Assembly: GCA_030549775.1 (NCBI GenBank)
Contig: CM060171.1
Coordinates: forward strand, 146,960,859-147,024,858
DNA: 64,000 bases
Reading direction: 5' to 3'
From: Tamarix chinensis
Lineage: Eukaryota > Streptophyta > Magnoliopsida > Caryophyllales > Tamaricaceae
Positions within the stretch are counted from its first letter, which is position 1, and every line of letters begins with the position of its first letter. The translations under genes were made by a program, and so were the position numbers. Under the pieces are notes generated by a model. It was given only the letters and a program-made list of their open reading frames with translations. It searched no databases and was not told where the DNA came from. Positions 31,613 to 44,014 of the stretch are shown in pieces.

Positions 31613-33944
31613 CCTATGGATGACAAAAACAATGCATATTTGTTAATAACTAATAAATCAAATAAGAGGTCATAAAAATTCCAATTGTACAAGTTAAGAG
31701 TATAAAAATCTCGAAATGAAATAATACTTACGTGACATAGACAGCGACACTCATGGTTGACATTCATTCCTGATTATAAATGTCGCTTATGTCAACCGTC
31801 GATACCATGTAAGTAGCATCGTCCCTGCCAACATACTCAAGACGGCAATCAATGAAAATATAATTATCCCTGAGGTAGTTTTGGACATAAAAATAAAATA
31901 AAGCTATTGCTGGTGGAGGTTGGCTTTTCTGATCTAAAGAATGAATCTTTTGTGGGGCAACTGATTTTTCAGATTTAGCTCTCTTTCCTTTAGCAGCGCC
32001 TTGTTTTGTGTTGCTCATTTTGCTAGTACCTCTCTTGATTTTACTAGCAGAAGCAGTCTTCCTTTTTTATTCCTTAATTGATAATATTAAAAAAATATAT
32101 ATTGAGCATATAAATATATATATGAAAAAGGTAAGAATAGTGTAACTACTAAACAAGGTCTAATGAAGATGTCAAATGTCAATACCTCTTCAGTAGTGAG
32201 ATGTATTTGATCCGCAGGACAAGCCACGAAGCTTCCATGAGCTTCTAGTATTGTGGTTGCCTCATCGCCCTCTTTATAACAATGCAAGTGTGCACTGCCA
32301 ATGATTGGAGTGTCAATACTCACCGGCCTTGTATTTAGGGCTAAATTGTACCCATGGATTGTTTGCGTTTCAGTACTATGACTGATGCGGACCCTTCCTT
32401 TCGCCAAAAGTGTTGAAAGGTCATTCATTAATAAGTCACATTTATGCAAACCCTAAACAAAAATATTACACATTATTAATAATTTATTACACTGAATACA
32501 TTTAATAACAATTCATAGTTTATAATGCTTACCTAGGGAAAAGTAGAAAGACGTGCATCAGCTTCACAACTATCTCTGACGTTATTTACATTAGGTATGT
32601 GAAGCTGATCATGGTCTACTGAATCGGATGGCTTATACCCTTGAGATTTAATAAATGATAACTCTTGCTCCATTGTTGCCATCCGTTCAAATTCCACGTT
32701 CAATTTTTGGGTGAGGATGGCGACTTGCTCATTAGTGCTACGAGAACCACGAGATCGACCACATATGCTCATTCTCGTAACACCCAATCCAAGGCCCCTG
32801 TGTCTTCCAGGGTGTTCTACAATAGCCTAGGACACAATGCTATATTGGTCCACCTCCTCACCATCTAACGTTTCAAGTTCGTCCTGTAATGTATATAATA
32901 TATGTAAATTTAACTTATAGGAATAAGCATAATATAATAGTTTTCTAAAAGAAAACTAAGTAGGGTTCTAGATATCTACAAACTTACAACTTTTTTGGCT
33001 ACAACATCAACATATTCATTAATATATCCATCTCTTGTTGCTCTAGCCTTCTTCCATAATGTACCAATATTGATGGGCGAGGTACATGGGTCCAAGTCTT
33101 AGGCTAGGAGCTACAAATCAAAAAATATTCTTAATTAATAATATTATTATAAAATTTGACATTTACATGTAAATAGATAATCACAAAATGCATACCAACT
33201 CCTCTTCAAGGCCCGCATAGCCTTTGTGAGCCATACTATGCCGGTATTTATTTTGCTTTGCAATATCTTTATTTTGGGTACTTTTTTCCTATGTGACAAG
33301 CCAAAACATAATGACATGGTTATTTCAATATTAATCATAATACTAGGATTGATACAAAAAGTGTAATTGTTATCTAACAAGTACCTTAAAATCCCCCGTA
33401 AGACGATAAGCAATGAATTGGTTCCAACTTTCTTGATCGATGAAACCGTATCATTTGGGTGGGTTCTATCGTAGAGAACCATCCCTCTTTCTATACATTT
33501 TTCTATGAGCTAAATGTTCTTAGACGCTCCCCACAATGTCTAAGAAGCCATTTCTTCCTACTCTATGGGACATTGAACACTCTCTGCAAAATAAGAAATG
33601 TAGATGTATACCGATGTTAATGTAATAAAATTAATAACATTTGACATACAAAAATGATTACATAAAATAGCATATTTACCGTGATTTCCTACCAAATATG
33701 CTCCTTATGACCCTTTGGAACCTGCTTCCAATTATTATAGGAGATAGGAACACGCTTATGGGTCACAAGTGAAATGTAAGTCAAGAACATATCTGTGTAA
33801 GGGCCGATGGGAAGATTGTAGGTATTTCATCCCAACTCGACTAATTCTCCTCTATTCCTCATGTCTGTGATGATTCTCATAATCGTAGGTCCTTTCTTCC
33901 CTTCTTTATCACTGCTATCCCTATCAATGTTTTTGTTGGCCATA
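30940..33944 (-). pseudogene. CACTA-borne gene: Transposase_24-like region plus Ulp1-like protease
   Basis: A likely start ATG lies at 33944 (MANKNIDRDSSDKEGKKGP). Minus-strand blocks follow: about 33944-33680, with MRNRGELVEL, YISLVTHKRVPISYNNWKQV and HKEHIW, typical of the plant En/Spm Transposase_24 family; 33480-33370; 33114-33010; a coiled-coil-like segment at 32787-32533; and a block at 32449-32195 similar to the domain often found in these proteins (DUF8039-like, uncertain). A basic linker near 32018-31900 precedes the C48 cysteine protease at 31612-30940. In-frame stops occur (for example after VELG near 33800 and before the Cys motif), so the copy is probably inactive or needs unpredicted splicing. 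Confidence 0.65.
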
Positions 33945-34065
33945 TCTCTACAAAAAATAAATAAATAAATTATATTAGAATGTTATGTATTGAGCATAAT
34001 AATGTACCATTATATTATCGATATGAATCATGCTTAGAAAGAATTAATCTCAAATGTATTATGCT

Positions 34066-34072
<7 letters not shown>

Positions 34073-34108
<36 letters not shown>
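34073..34108 (+). repeat. (TA)n microsatellite in CACTA
   Basis: About 18 TA units lie upstream of the telomere-like motif. Confidence 0.95.
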
Positions 34109-34112
<4 letters not shown>

Positions 34113-34145
34113 GAATCATGCTAACACGTTTCCAAAAAGATATTA

Positions 34146-34255
34146 ATACTAACCCTAACCCTAACCCTAATTAACCATAATAAACGATAAACCCTAACCC
34201 TAACCCTAGCTAATTAACCATAATTTATTATAATAAAACCTAACCCTAAACCACA
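34146..34255 (+). repeat. short telomere-like CCCTAA tracts
   Basis: Three tracts of two or three CCCTAA hexamers (34147-34170, 34188-34210 and 34238-34250) are separated by similar 'ttaaccataat' spacers. The hexamer, not the usual plant heptamer CCCTAAA, is the main unit. The tract lies inside the CACTA element, so it is not a chromosome end. Confidence 0.6.
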
Positions 34256-34800
34256 AAAAAACCCTAATCCCTAAACCTAGCTAAATGTAATTAAACCATA
34301 ATATATAAATCATATTATTTATTATTATTATTATTAATATCATACACAATTATTTCTCTCTATTTAATTATTCACTTATATATATTTCTTATTTTCTATA
34401 TCTATTTAATCATCAAATAGAAATCATTAACATATGCATCTCTAATTGAAATTTTCATTTAATGATACATGTGCATATGTAAAATATATTTGCATTTCAT
34501 TATATGACATTTCCTATATCTTATTGCTAGTCTCCTATACTTATTAATGAAAATGTGTGTATGTGTGTGTAGTTTTTATGAGTGAAAATGTATATAATTC
34601 TACACTCACATTCATATTATATATATATGTAAAGTTCTTGGCCAACACATGAATTTGTTAATATATAACAATAACGGAACAAATTCAACAACGAATAGCA
34701 AAATTTTTAGCCAACACATTCAACAACACCTTTTCGAACGACAAACCGCAATCTTTCAATAACAAACAAACAAAACCTTGTAGCAACATGCATGCATTTA

Positions 34801-34826
34801 TACACACACACACACACACACACACA
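34801..34826 (+). repeat. (CA)n microsatellite in CACTA
   Basis: About 13 CA units lie near the right subterminal region. Confidence 0.95.
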
Positions 34827-35194
34827 TGTATAAGTAGATAAAAATTTACGAGAGGAAGAACAAACACATACATAAAGTGAGCTAGCTACAAACACGACGA
34901 CGAGCAAGTTGAGAGAGGCAAGGGCTTCAAACATGACGGAGGATGAAGATGCAAGTGCTGGCTAGCTAGCTTTGGAACAATGACAGCACACACATGCAGA
35001 GCCGAAAATGGCAGAGGCATGGTGGAGAGTTGGCGGTGCAAGGGTTTCCCTTACTTGAGAGGAGCCGGAGTGGTGGTGCACGATGTGGTGGTGCGAGGGT
35101 TTGCAAGGAGAAGGAGAGCAAGAAAAAGAATGTGCAAAGAGTCTGAAACTTTTGGCACAAAATATAATTGAGCAAAATAAAAGTTTGATTTTGG

Positions 35195-35420
35195 ATTTTT
35201 AATAACGGTTCTTCCAGGAACCGTTATTAAAACGTTCGGACTTTTGACAACGGTTCTAATATGAACCGTTATTTAAACATCCGTGCAAATTTTAACGTTG
35301 CCCTTTTAATAAAGGTTTTGAACTAGAACCGTTATCAAAACTCTCCCACCCATTAATTTTCACGCGTTTGATAACGGTTTTTGAACCAATGTTATTATTG
35401 TCCCGTTATTATTTTCCGTT
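35195..35420. repeat. right subterminal palindromic repeats of the CACTA element
   Basis: TAATAACGGTTCTTCC with AACCGTTATTAAAAC, GACAACGGTTCTAAT with GAACCGTTATTTAAA, and further variants form inverted pairs like those at the left end. Confidence 0.8.
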
Positions 35421-35435
35421 TTTGTAGTAGTGCAT

Positions 35436-36255
35436 GATAAATATAGAATAAGGATATTCCATAACATAAATAAGAGTTAGATGTTCATTTTGAAAGCAGA
35501 ACTATAATACATAAATAAGCGTTTAGATGAAAATAACAAAGAGGAAAACTAGTTTAAAACAAAAATTGGATAACATAACTCTATGGTCCTCAGCCTCGAT
35601 TATAGAACGGTATCACTTCGCCTCGATCAGAGCATCATATGCAATGAATTCATCTAATGAGTCCTTATTTACCTGCATAAACTCAGAAGGGGTCTTTGCT
35701 CGTGGAAATAAGCAGTACCCATAATAAGGATGATTAGTACGCTATGTAGTGAGTAAGGTAACAATATAGTTAAGAAGGTCACATAAATTCATAATACCAC
35801 AATAAGATATGAAAAGCACATAAGTTAATCTTACCGACTTATTTAATATTCTTTGAACATACGATAATAGTGCAATGAGAACTATTTCATGATTTTATTC
35901 ATGTTGGATTTAGGGACTACACTATTCTTAACCGATGGAATTGTAATTAAGTACAAATTCCAAGGCAGGATGCTCCTGACAACTATTCTCATCGGTGGAT
36001 TGGTAATGAGAGTACAACCCCATGACATAACGCTCCTAACTACTATTCTCACTAGTGGATTGGTAATCAAGGCACAACTGGTCCAACCTACGTGGTATTC
36101 CACTATAAGTAGTTAGAATCTTACCAAAAGTTATTATCATCCAATGGTTTAATTTACTTGAGTTCAGGACCCCGCTATTCTCACTGTTAGAATGATAATA
36201 GGTACGACTCCAAGGTAGGACACTCCTTGCCACTATTCTCACCAGTGGATCAATA
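35436..36255 (-). mobile_element. inner portion of the gypsy 3' LTR
   Basis: It matches 55600-56300 of the solo LTR at 55446-60333: 'tttgctcgtggaaataagcag', 'gatgattagtacgctatgtag(t)gagtaaggtaac' and the repeated 'actattctcaccggtggat' motif. It is the continuation of the LTR end at 29852-30004, split by the CACTA insertion. It then runs straight into the pol end at about 36256 without the 5' part of the LTR. Confidence 0.7.
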
Positions 36256-36869
36256 GGTACAACTCATATATCAGAGAGTCATCAAGCTTGATCTTATCAG
36301 GCTGGATCATATGGGAGGGATTTACAATATACTTCCACTGTTGTGAGATGTGGAAGACATTATGGACTCATGCTAGTTCCGGTGAGAGTATCAAATGATA
36401 AGTAACATAGTTAAATCTATCGAGAATCTCGTAGAGGCCAATATACACTAGGCTCGACTTTTTCTTCCTACCAAACCTATGCACTCCCTCAGTAGGTGAA
36501 ACCTTCAACATAACTTTTTCTCTTAGCTCAAAACTATCACTAAGGCGTCTATAATCTGTTTAACTCTTCGAACAACTCTAAGTAGCTCTCATCCCATCTT
36601 GGATCAATGGGACCTATTAGGTCATTTTCTCAATCATCTTAGGTCCAAGTACAATAGTCTAGTTGATGTCACTCCAACATAAATATGTCCTAAACTTGTG
36701 TCCATATAGAGCCTCAAAGGGTGGCATCCCTATGCTAGCATGATAAGTGTTGTTGTATGAAAACTCCACCAAATGTAGACGATCCTCCCAAAAACCTTGA
36801 AAATTCATAGCGCAAGCTCGTAACATGACCTCAAGCACTTGGATATCCTCTTGGTTTTCCCATCCGTAG

Positions 36870-37300
36870 CTGGGTGAAAGACTGTACTCATTTTTCGATT
36901 TCGTGCCAAAGCTTTGTGCAAATGCCCCTAGAAGTACAAGAGGAACCTCAAGTCCCTATTAGAGATGATGTCTATAGGTGTACCATGCCTACTTACTATG
37001 AACCTCGTGTAAGTATTAGCCAATTGATCCATGCTTTGGATCAACTTCATCAGTACAAAGATCACTGATTTAGTCAATCTGTCCACGATAACCCATATCA
37101 TATCACACTCTCCATGAGTCCTCGGTAATCCAATCACAAAATCCATGGATATGAAGTCTCATTTCCATCCTATCACTTCCAAATATTGGATTAACCCTAC
37201 AAGTCTAATGTGCTCAAACTTGACCTTTTGACAAGTCAGACATCTCTCCATGAACTCTGCTACTTCGCGCTTCATACGAGGCCACTAGTAGATCCGCTTA
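36870..37300 (-). pseudogene. gypsy integrase remnant
   Basis: The HHCC-type zinc end (RCLTCQ) is followed by the catalytic core, with first Asp in SMDFVIGLP and second Asp in SNRDLRF. A stop lies between the zinc part and the core (WK-DFI, near 37160) and another after LLYF. It would have integrated retroelement cDNA. Confidence 0.85.
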
Positions 37301-38349
37301 AGGTCTTTGTATAACTTGTCCCCTATTGGGTGAACAAAGTAGGGGTATAATGTCCTTCTTCCAAAATTCGGTGCTTCAAATCATCGCAACTCTATGGTAC
37401 ACCAATATCCCTTCTAGAGAATGCTACCATCCTTATGTATCCAAAATCCTTCAGCCAGACCATCATGTATCTTCTATTAGATCCTCTTGAGTTTAATGTC
37501 TCTAGATTACCTGACTCAAAACTTGTCAAAATTTGTTGGTGTAATCGATAAGGCATTCATATGAACCTCTAGGTCAGTGTGTTGAATCACCTCTACCCCC
37601 ATCTCACTGAGTTCCTCTAGTAGTCAATTAGCCACCACGCAAGAATTCATAGAGTGTGAGGTCTTTCTACTCAAAGCATATGCAAAAACATTGGCCTTAC
37701 CCTCGTGATAGGTTAACTCAATATTATAGTCACTTACCAACTCTATCCATCTCCTTTACCTCATATTCAAATCCTTTGAGTGAATATATATTAGAGAATC
37801 TTGTAGCAGGTGAAAATTTTGCATCGCATTCCATACAGATAGTGTCTCTAGATTTTTAGAGTGAATACAACCGCAACCAATTCCAAATTATGAGTTGAGT
37901 AGTTTTGCTCATGGTTATTTAGCTAGCGGAAAGCATAGGCAGCCACCGTATCATTCTACATCAACACACATCTTAACCCGTGCTTAGACGTATCACTATA
38001 GACCTCAAAATTGCCTAATCCCACTGGTAAAGTCAAAATCAATGTTGTAGTTAGGCACTTCTTCAATTCCCGGAATGTGACCTCACATGTATCATCCCAT
38101 TAGAACTTAGTGGTCTTCTTTAACAGGTTTGTTAAGGGGTGTGCAATCCTTGATAATTTTTTAACAAAGCAACGGTAGTACTCGGCCAAACCCAGGAAAC
38201 TATAAAACCTTGGATACGTTCGTTTGCGTCTTCCACACTATAACTACCACAAATTTTGTTAGATCCACGTTGAATATTCCTATTGACACCACATGTCCTT
38301 AAAATGTAACCTCCTAAAGCTTGAATCCACACTTGGAGAGTTTAACATA

Positions 38350-38840
38350 CTGACAATGCTCCCTAAGGAGGGAAAATATAGTGTGTAGGTGGCTAGGTGC
38401 TACTCATGCTCCTCCTTACTCCAAAAGTACACCAAAATGTAGTTGATAAACAGAAATATGAACTAATCAAGGAATGAACTAAATATCATTGTTATCATCT
38501 CCATAAAGATGATAGGTGCATTGGCGAGCCCAAAATGCATCACCATAAATTCATAATGCCTATACCATTTCCTAAAGGTTACCTTCATGATGTCTAAATC
38601 TACAATGCACAACTAGTGGTAGCCTAATCTCAATTTAACCTTTGAGAAGATAGAAGTACCCCAAAATTGGTAAAAAGGTCTTTAATTCTTGGAAGAAGAT
38701 ACTGGTTCTTTACTGTTAACTAATTCAGGTTCTAGAAGTCAATACAAAAACCAAGGCTCCCATCCTTTTTCTTCATGAACAAGACTGGTGCTCCCAATGG
38801 AGACATACTTGAGTGGATGTACCTGTGAGCTAATAAATCC
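38350..38840 (-). pseudogene. gypsy reverse transcriptase remnant
   Basis: The text [22 protein letters not shown] followed by NQYLLPRIKDL matches the fingers and palm of Ty3/gypsy reverse transcriptase. Where YVDDILVYS is expected, the reading is LFINYILVYFW, so the catalytic Asp pair is lost. Confidence 0.85.
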
Positions 38841-39295
38841 TCTAACTAAGCCTTCAAATCCTTCAATTATACCAGTGCCATCTGGTAAGGGGGCCTTGAC
38901 ACAATTTCTACCCCTGGCACTAGTTCAACGGCGAAGTCGATCTCGTGCACTAGTGGCATATCAAGTATCTCCTCCAAAAACCCAAAGAGAAAATCTCGGG
39001 CCATAGAATGTTCTTTAAGGCTATCAAATCCTTATCTCAACACTACACGAGCAAATATGACACCCTTTTCGCATCAATGTTTGTAGCGTGTGAGTGGATA
39101 CAACCTTGGTTGTGGGCATGGGTTCGCATTTCCTATAGGAAACCCTAGTACCCCGCGGTCTATGCAACACTATGCATTCCTATATGCCATCTATCACTGT
39201 TCGGTACCTCCTTAACATATCCATACCAAGTATGACATCAAAATCTCGCAAATCCATTTCAACCAAGTCCACTAGGAAGTTTACCCCGCCTATCA

Positions 39296-39496
39296 CTAAG
39301 GCACCTCTGAGTAAAGCCTAATGAAATCTAGTCTATCCCTCAAGGGCAACATCACAGACATAGCTACACTAGCACCTAGTGATAGGGTAGCTCTAACAAC
39401 AAAAGCAGTAGGTATGAACGATAAAGAAGCACCTAAATCAAACAACATATGCATTGGCAGGGAAAGGATGTTAAACATACCCGTGACTACATCCAA
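39296..39496 (-). pseudogene. gypsy aspartic protease remnant
   Basis: An open stretch holds MHMLFDLGASLSFIPTAF. The family motif is DSGA(T/S)HSF; here Asp is kept and Ser has become Leu. Confidence 0.75.
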
Positions 39497-40180
39497 ATGT
39501 AGATCAACCTTTGCCTAGCTGATGATATTTAAGCATCTGCCCAACTGACCTTCCTCATAACCTCCTTAGTATCCCTTGGTACCTTGAGCATGTCCTCCCC
39601 TTTGAGGAAAAGGGTAAGACCATTGTGGTCTCCCCTTAACCTCTCTAGTGTGTGTACCGGCTAGGGTGGGCTCTCTTTATTAAAACTACTAAGGTGGTGG
39701 TTGGTAGGCTTGTTGGTGGTAGGCTTGATGCTGAGACACTAAAGCCCCCCTCTGCTAGAATTGACCTCCCTGAGGCTAGTAAAAGCTCCTCTATTACTGA
39801 TACTCAAATGGTTGGCGGTCTAGTCTGCCATAGAGTTGGCTACGCATAGGTCTACCCCCATAGTCACGTCCTAGATGGTTCCTGCCACAGCGTTGGCAGG
39901 TAAACCCTATAATGGCTCTTAGTTCCTAATGGGACCCATCTGCTGGAATCTTAAAGGTTTGCCCCCTCTGGGTTGGGTCCTACCTCGAAAACCCTATGTC
40001 TCCAGTTTTCTCTTTCCTAAGATGGATGCTTTCTGCCGAACTATAGTGGCGAGGATGCATACCCACTCATATAGGGTGGCCAGATAAGAGAAATCCACTG
40101 CACCCATCATCCAGGTGTATGCTGAAATGAAGCTCTTACTCGAACTGATAGACCACTTGTTAACCTCAAAGGTTAAGCAA

Positions 40181-41908
40181 TGTCATTATACTTGTTTTAT
40201 CAATGTCATTATACTTGTTTTGATGATAACAAACAGATCTTGGTATCTAATGTGTTTACTTAAGTGTGCATATTTAAGAAAACAACACATACAAAAGGAA
40301 CCAAGACTTGAAGACAAGAACTTTATGTGTCTTAGGTATATTGTAAAGAGTTAAGCTCAGCAAAGTTCATATTTCAAACAAAAAATCTTTAATACTCTAT
40401 TGAAAAATACTTAAATTGATTTCATTTTATAAATATTTTAAAAGTAAATTGATTGGTTCCAGTCGAGAGGTCCTCATACCAATTGACTGGTTGGTTTAAA
40501 TAAAGCCATTGGTTGTGTTAAAACTTAGATAGATTGACTGATGTATAAAACTGATAAACCAGTTTCCTCAAATTGATAGACTAGTTTGGAAACCAATCGA
40601 TTAGTTTGACCAACCAATCTATTGGTTTCAATTTAATAGAAACCCAATTCATCTCTATTTAAACACATTGACTGGTTTAGAAAAACTGACCGGCTGGTTT
40701 AGAAAGCAATAAACTAGTTTAACCAACCAGACCATGGGTTCTAATCTTAAAAAAATCCAATTCATCTATGTTTAAACACATCGATTAGTTTAGGAAAACT
40801 GATTGACTAGTTTGACCAACCAGTCCATGGGTTTCAATCTTGCAAAAATTCCATTTGTCTCTGTTTAAACACAACGACTGGATTTTTCCAAATCAATTGA
40901 CTCGTTTGGCCAATTGATCCATGGGTTTCATTTTTTAAGAAACCCAACTCCTCTCTATTTAAACACATCAACTGGTTTTTTTCCAAACTAATTGATTGGT
41001 TGACAAACTGATTGACTAGTTTGAAAAACCAATCGACTTGTAAAATGAACACATCAATTGGTCTCACCGTACTAGGACAGTGTTCATATGTATTTTAAGA
41101 CCAATTGTATACAGTTCCAAACCAATCAACATCTCACAACATGAAATTTCTATTTTAGTCGAAACAATAACAACTAACTGGTTGGAACAAACCAATCGAA
41201 CGACCGTACAATTGATCGACGGGTTACTCCAGATTGATCAATTGGTTAGTATTAAATGTTGATTTTCTACCTAATGGGCAAGACAACTTTTTGGAAATTT
41301 GTAAACAACTATACATAAGGGTAACCCTTATAAATAAGGCCCCTATACATTTATTACAACCATATTTTTAGATCATTAATTATGTAATTAATCTCTTATA
41401 CTAAAATCATTCAATTGCTCACTCAAAATTCCAAACTTTTATATTTCTAATTTTTTACTAAAAAGCGTTCCTTACTCACTTCCCTTAGCCAGAACTATTC
41501 TCAAATTGTAATATCCTATATTAAATTTATCTATATTACATCTTATTCAAAGATAAACACTTTCATATATTGTATTTTGGTGAGAATCATTTGTAATCAC
41601 AACCTTCTCTCAAAAAAAAATCTTAAAGGGGTTAGTGAGTATTTATCTATCATTATTGAGAGATTCATGTGGTGAGTTTAGACAGGATAAATAGGTGAAG
41701 TTGGAAATTATCTCTTGAGAGGTTCATTAATATTATATAGCTCATAAATCAAGAGAAAAGTAATCATCAATAAAATACATCACTATTTCAAAATTTTAAA
41801 AGGGAGAACCTTTTGATAAGAGTAATTTACTCTTGAACCACTATACATCATGTGTTAAATTTTTATTTAGTCATTTCCATTCTACAAAACTCTATTATCC
41901 TCCTCTAG
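40181..41908 (+). mobile_element. copia solo LTR inserted in gypsy gag
   Basis: It is homologous to the LTR at 5289-7020 but in the opposite orientation. It starts TGTCATTATACTTGTTTTG (second copy at 40204) and ends near 'tcctcctctag'. It has the same internal AACCAGTCGATTGGT-type repeats. Gypsy gag reading stops at about 40165 and resumes at about 41910, which defines the insertion. No clear 5-bp duplication was found at the edges. Confidence 0.7.
40440..41250 (+). repeat. degenerate AACCAATCGACTGGTTT-type tandem repeats
   Basis: Many copies of a dyad-like word (ATTGACTGGTT, CCAATCGATTAGTT, ACTGATTGACTAGTTTG) recur at spacings of about 20-40 bp. Larger units starting 'ccatgggtttcaatct' recur near 40730, 40815 and 40920. 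Confidence 0.7.
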
Positions 41909-41909
41909 G

Positions 41910-42192
41910 GTGTTTTCATCACTGTTGGCTTGTTAGCTGCTATGTTAGGTGCAAACCTCAATAGCTCTATGAATCGGGCATAGTACTGCCTCACTATTAT
42001 GCCTCCTTAGGTTAGCTACATGAATTCCTTCAATTTATCCATCTTGAGGATTTTTGGGTAGAACTTGGCACAGATCACCATCTTAAAATCTCTTATGACA
42101 TTGATGACCTATCCTGGGTACAACCTACCCATCAGGAGTTTGTGGTCCTACGGAGAAAGAATGTTGTGATGCTCGACTTCCGAGTAGGTGGA
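41910..42192 (-). pseudogene. gypsy gag fragment
   Basis: This is the continuation of the gag remnant beyond the copia LTR. The minus-strand text (HHNILSP-, -NSWVGCTQDRSS-like) shows no strong motif, but the word pattern and contiguity with 39850-40165 support gag. It is cut at 42192 by the hAT-like element. Confidence 0.5.
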
Positions 42193-42844
42193 TAGGGGTG
42201 TTCAAATGGGTGGCCATGATTTAACCCAACCCATAGTATTTTAACCCATATAATTTATATAACCCATGGTCTAACCCATGATGGGTTGTAGAAAATAATT
42301 AATAATTTTTAATCCAACCCATCATAACCCATGGGTTATACGGGTTAACCATGGGTTAGCGTGGGTTAGTATATATACAAACAAGCATATCTTGACATTT
42401 ACTATCACCGTATCAACCACCATTGCTACCATCCCTTCCACCACCATTACTAACACCGCTTCCACCACCACCACCACCACAATTACTACAATTATTTTCC
42501 TTCCTCTTTTTTTTTTCCTTTTTCTTCAATTTACAACCACCGCCTTCAATATAATAAAATAATTATGTCAAGTGTCAAACATATTATAAAAGAACGATGA
42601 TTATATTTATTTAGTATATTTGTCTTCTTTATAAAAATTTCTTTAAAAAAGATAAATTTTTTCCGAAATCTTTTTTAGAGGAATTTCAAATGCTTTTAAT
42701 ACATAATTTAATTAACATAAATTCATAAACACAATGGAATATCACTAATAAGCTTAAACGTACGTTTTCGTATTTTTATTTATTATCACTTAAACGGTAA
42801 AAACAAATATTATCCAAAAAAATGTCGAACCAAATTATATATAT

Positions 42845-43835
42845 ATTTTACGTTTCTTACCGTCTTCATTTACTAGATTTTTTAAAAAATGACATTTTTG
42901 AGTTTTTTTTCTCATCCCTATATATAATTTTTTTTTACGTTTCTTACCGTCTTCATTTTCTAGATTTTTAAAAAATGATATTTTTGCTTCTTCTTTTTCG
43001 TCCCCGTCTCCGTGTAATGCCGTTGTAACATAACTACTCGCCATATTCCTTCGCCGCTAGTGTTGCCTCCAACTTTCGCTACTCCGCGCAATTAATAGAC
43101 TAGTCAATGTTTTTTTTCTCTTAATTTTAGTAGATCTAATTTATTTTATTATATATATATAAAATTTTTTTTACGTTTCTTACCGTCTTCATTTCCTAAA
43201 TTTTTTAAAAACGACATTTTGCGTTTTTTTCTTATCTCCATATCTGTGCAATGCCGTTGTAAGATAACTGTTCGCCATATTCCTCCGCCGCCAATGTTGC
43301 CTCTGACCTTCGCTGCTCTACACAATTAATAAACTCGTCAAAGTTTTTTTTTCTCTTAATTTTAATAGATCTAATTTATTTTAATATATATATATTTTTT
43401 GACGTTTCTTACTGTCTTCATTTCCTAGATTTTTTTAAAAAAATGATATCTTTGTGCTTCTTCTCGTCCCCGTCTCCGTGCAACGCCACTATAATATAAC
43501 TACTCGTCGTATTCTTCCGCCGCCAGTGTTGCCTCCGACCTTCGCTACTCTGCGTAATTAATTAACTCGTCAAAGTTTTTTTTCTCTTAATTTTAGTAGA
43601 TTTAATTAATTAATTTATATATATATGTATATCATATGTATATATATAATTTTTTTTACGTTTCTTACCGTCTTCATTTCCTAAATTTTTTTAAAAATGA
43701 TATTTTTCCGTTTTTTTTTTCGCCCCGTCTCCGTGCAACGTTGCTGTAACATAAGTGATCGCCATATTCCTCCGCCGCTAGTGTTGCCTCCGACCTTCTC
43801 TACTCTGCCCAATTAATTGACTCGTCAAAGGTTTT
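42845..43835 (+). repeat. ~235-255-bp tandem repeats in the hAT-like element
   Basis: The start word ACGTTTCTTACCGTCTTCATT recurs near 42850, 42938, 43170, 43402 and 43657. The following text is repeated in each full unit: 'tccgtgcaatgccgttgtaacata', 'cgccatattcctccgccgc', 'gttgcctccgaccttcgct', 'actcgtcaaagttttttttctc'. A partial unit is seen at 44085-44150. Confidence 0.85.
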
Positions 43836-43837
43836 TT

Positions 43838-43982
43838 TTCTCTTAAATATATGTATATACATATACATATATGTGTATATACATATATATGTATATAGAT
43901 ATATATGCATATATATATACATGTATATATATATTTTTCTCTTAAATATATGTATATACATATACATATATGTGTGTGTGTG

Positions 43983-44014
<32 letters not shown>

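Larger units (their letters stand above)
30008..35432. mobile_element. CACTA (En/Spm) DNA transposon, about 5.4 kb
   Basis: The right terminus on the minus strand reads CACTACTACAAAAACGG. The left terminus reads CAATACCCCGAAAATC, a one-base decay of CACTA. Both sides are flanked by the 3-bp direct repeat cat (30005-30007 and 35433-35435). Subterminal regions (30050-30415 and 35195-35420) contain many copies of TTTTAATAACGGTT arranged as inverted pairs. Inside, minus-strand exon-like blocks encode a Transposase_24-like part and a Ulp1-like protease. No DDE transposase (TNPD-like) is seen, so it is probably nonautonomous. It sits within the gypsy 3' LTR. Confidence 0.85.
36256..40165 (-). pseudogene. 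gypsy pol and C-terminal gag remnant
   Basis: Minus-strand domains in order from right: a degraded CCHC knuckle (near 39860-39895), an aspartic protease with LFDLGASLSF in place of DSGAS (39296-39496), reverse transcriptase with [16 protein letters not shown] and CIDF-NLN (38690-38830) and an INYILVYFW stretch at the YxDD site (near 38440), RNase H with YSDTSKHGLRCVL and THNLELVAVVF (37860-38000), and integrase with MERCLTCQKV (zinc-binding), MDFVIGLPRTHGE, VDRLTKS, ISRHGTP-like and SNRDLRF (36900-37260). The YVDD box reads as INYI, and many stops occur, so it is dead. The closest type is a chromovirus. No complete chromodomain remains at the end near 36256. Confidence 0.85.

Noticed and set aside
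34146..34255. True chromosome end
   Set aside because: Only a few hexamers, interrupted, and embedded in a transposon with sequence continuing on both sides.
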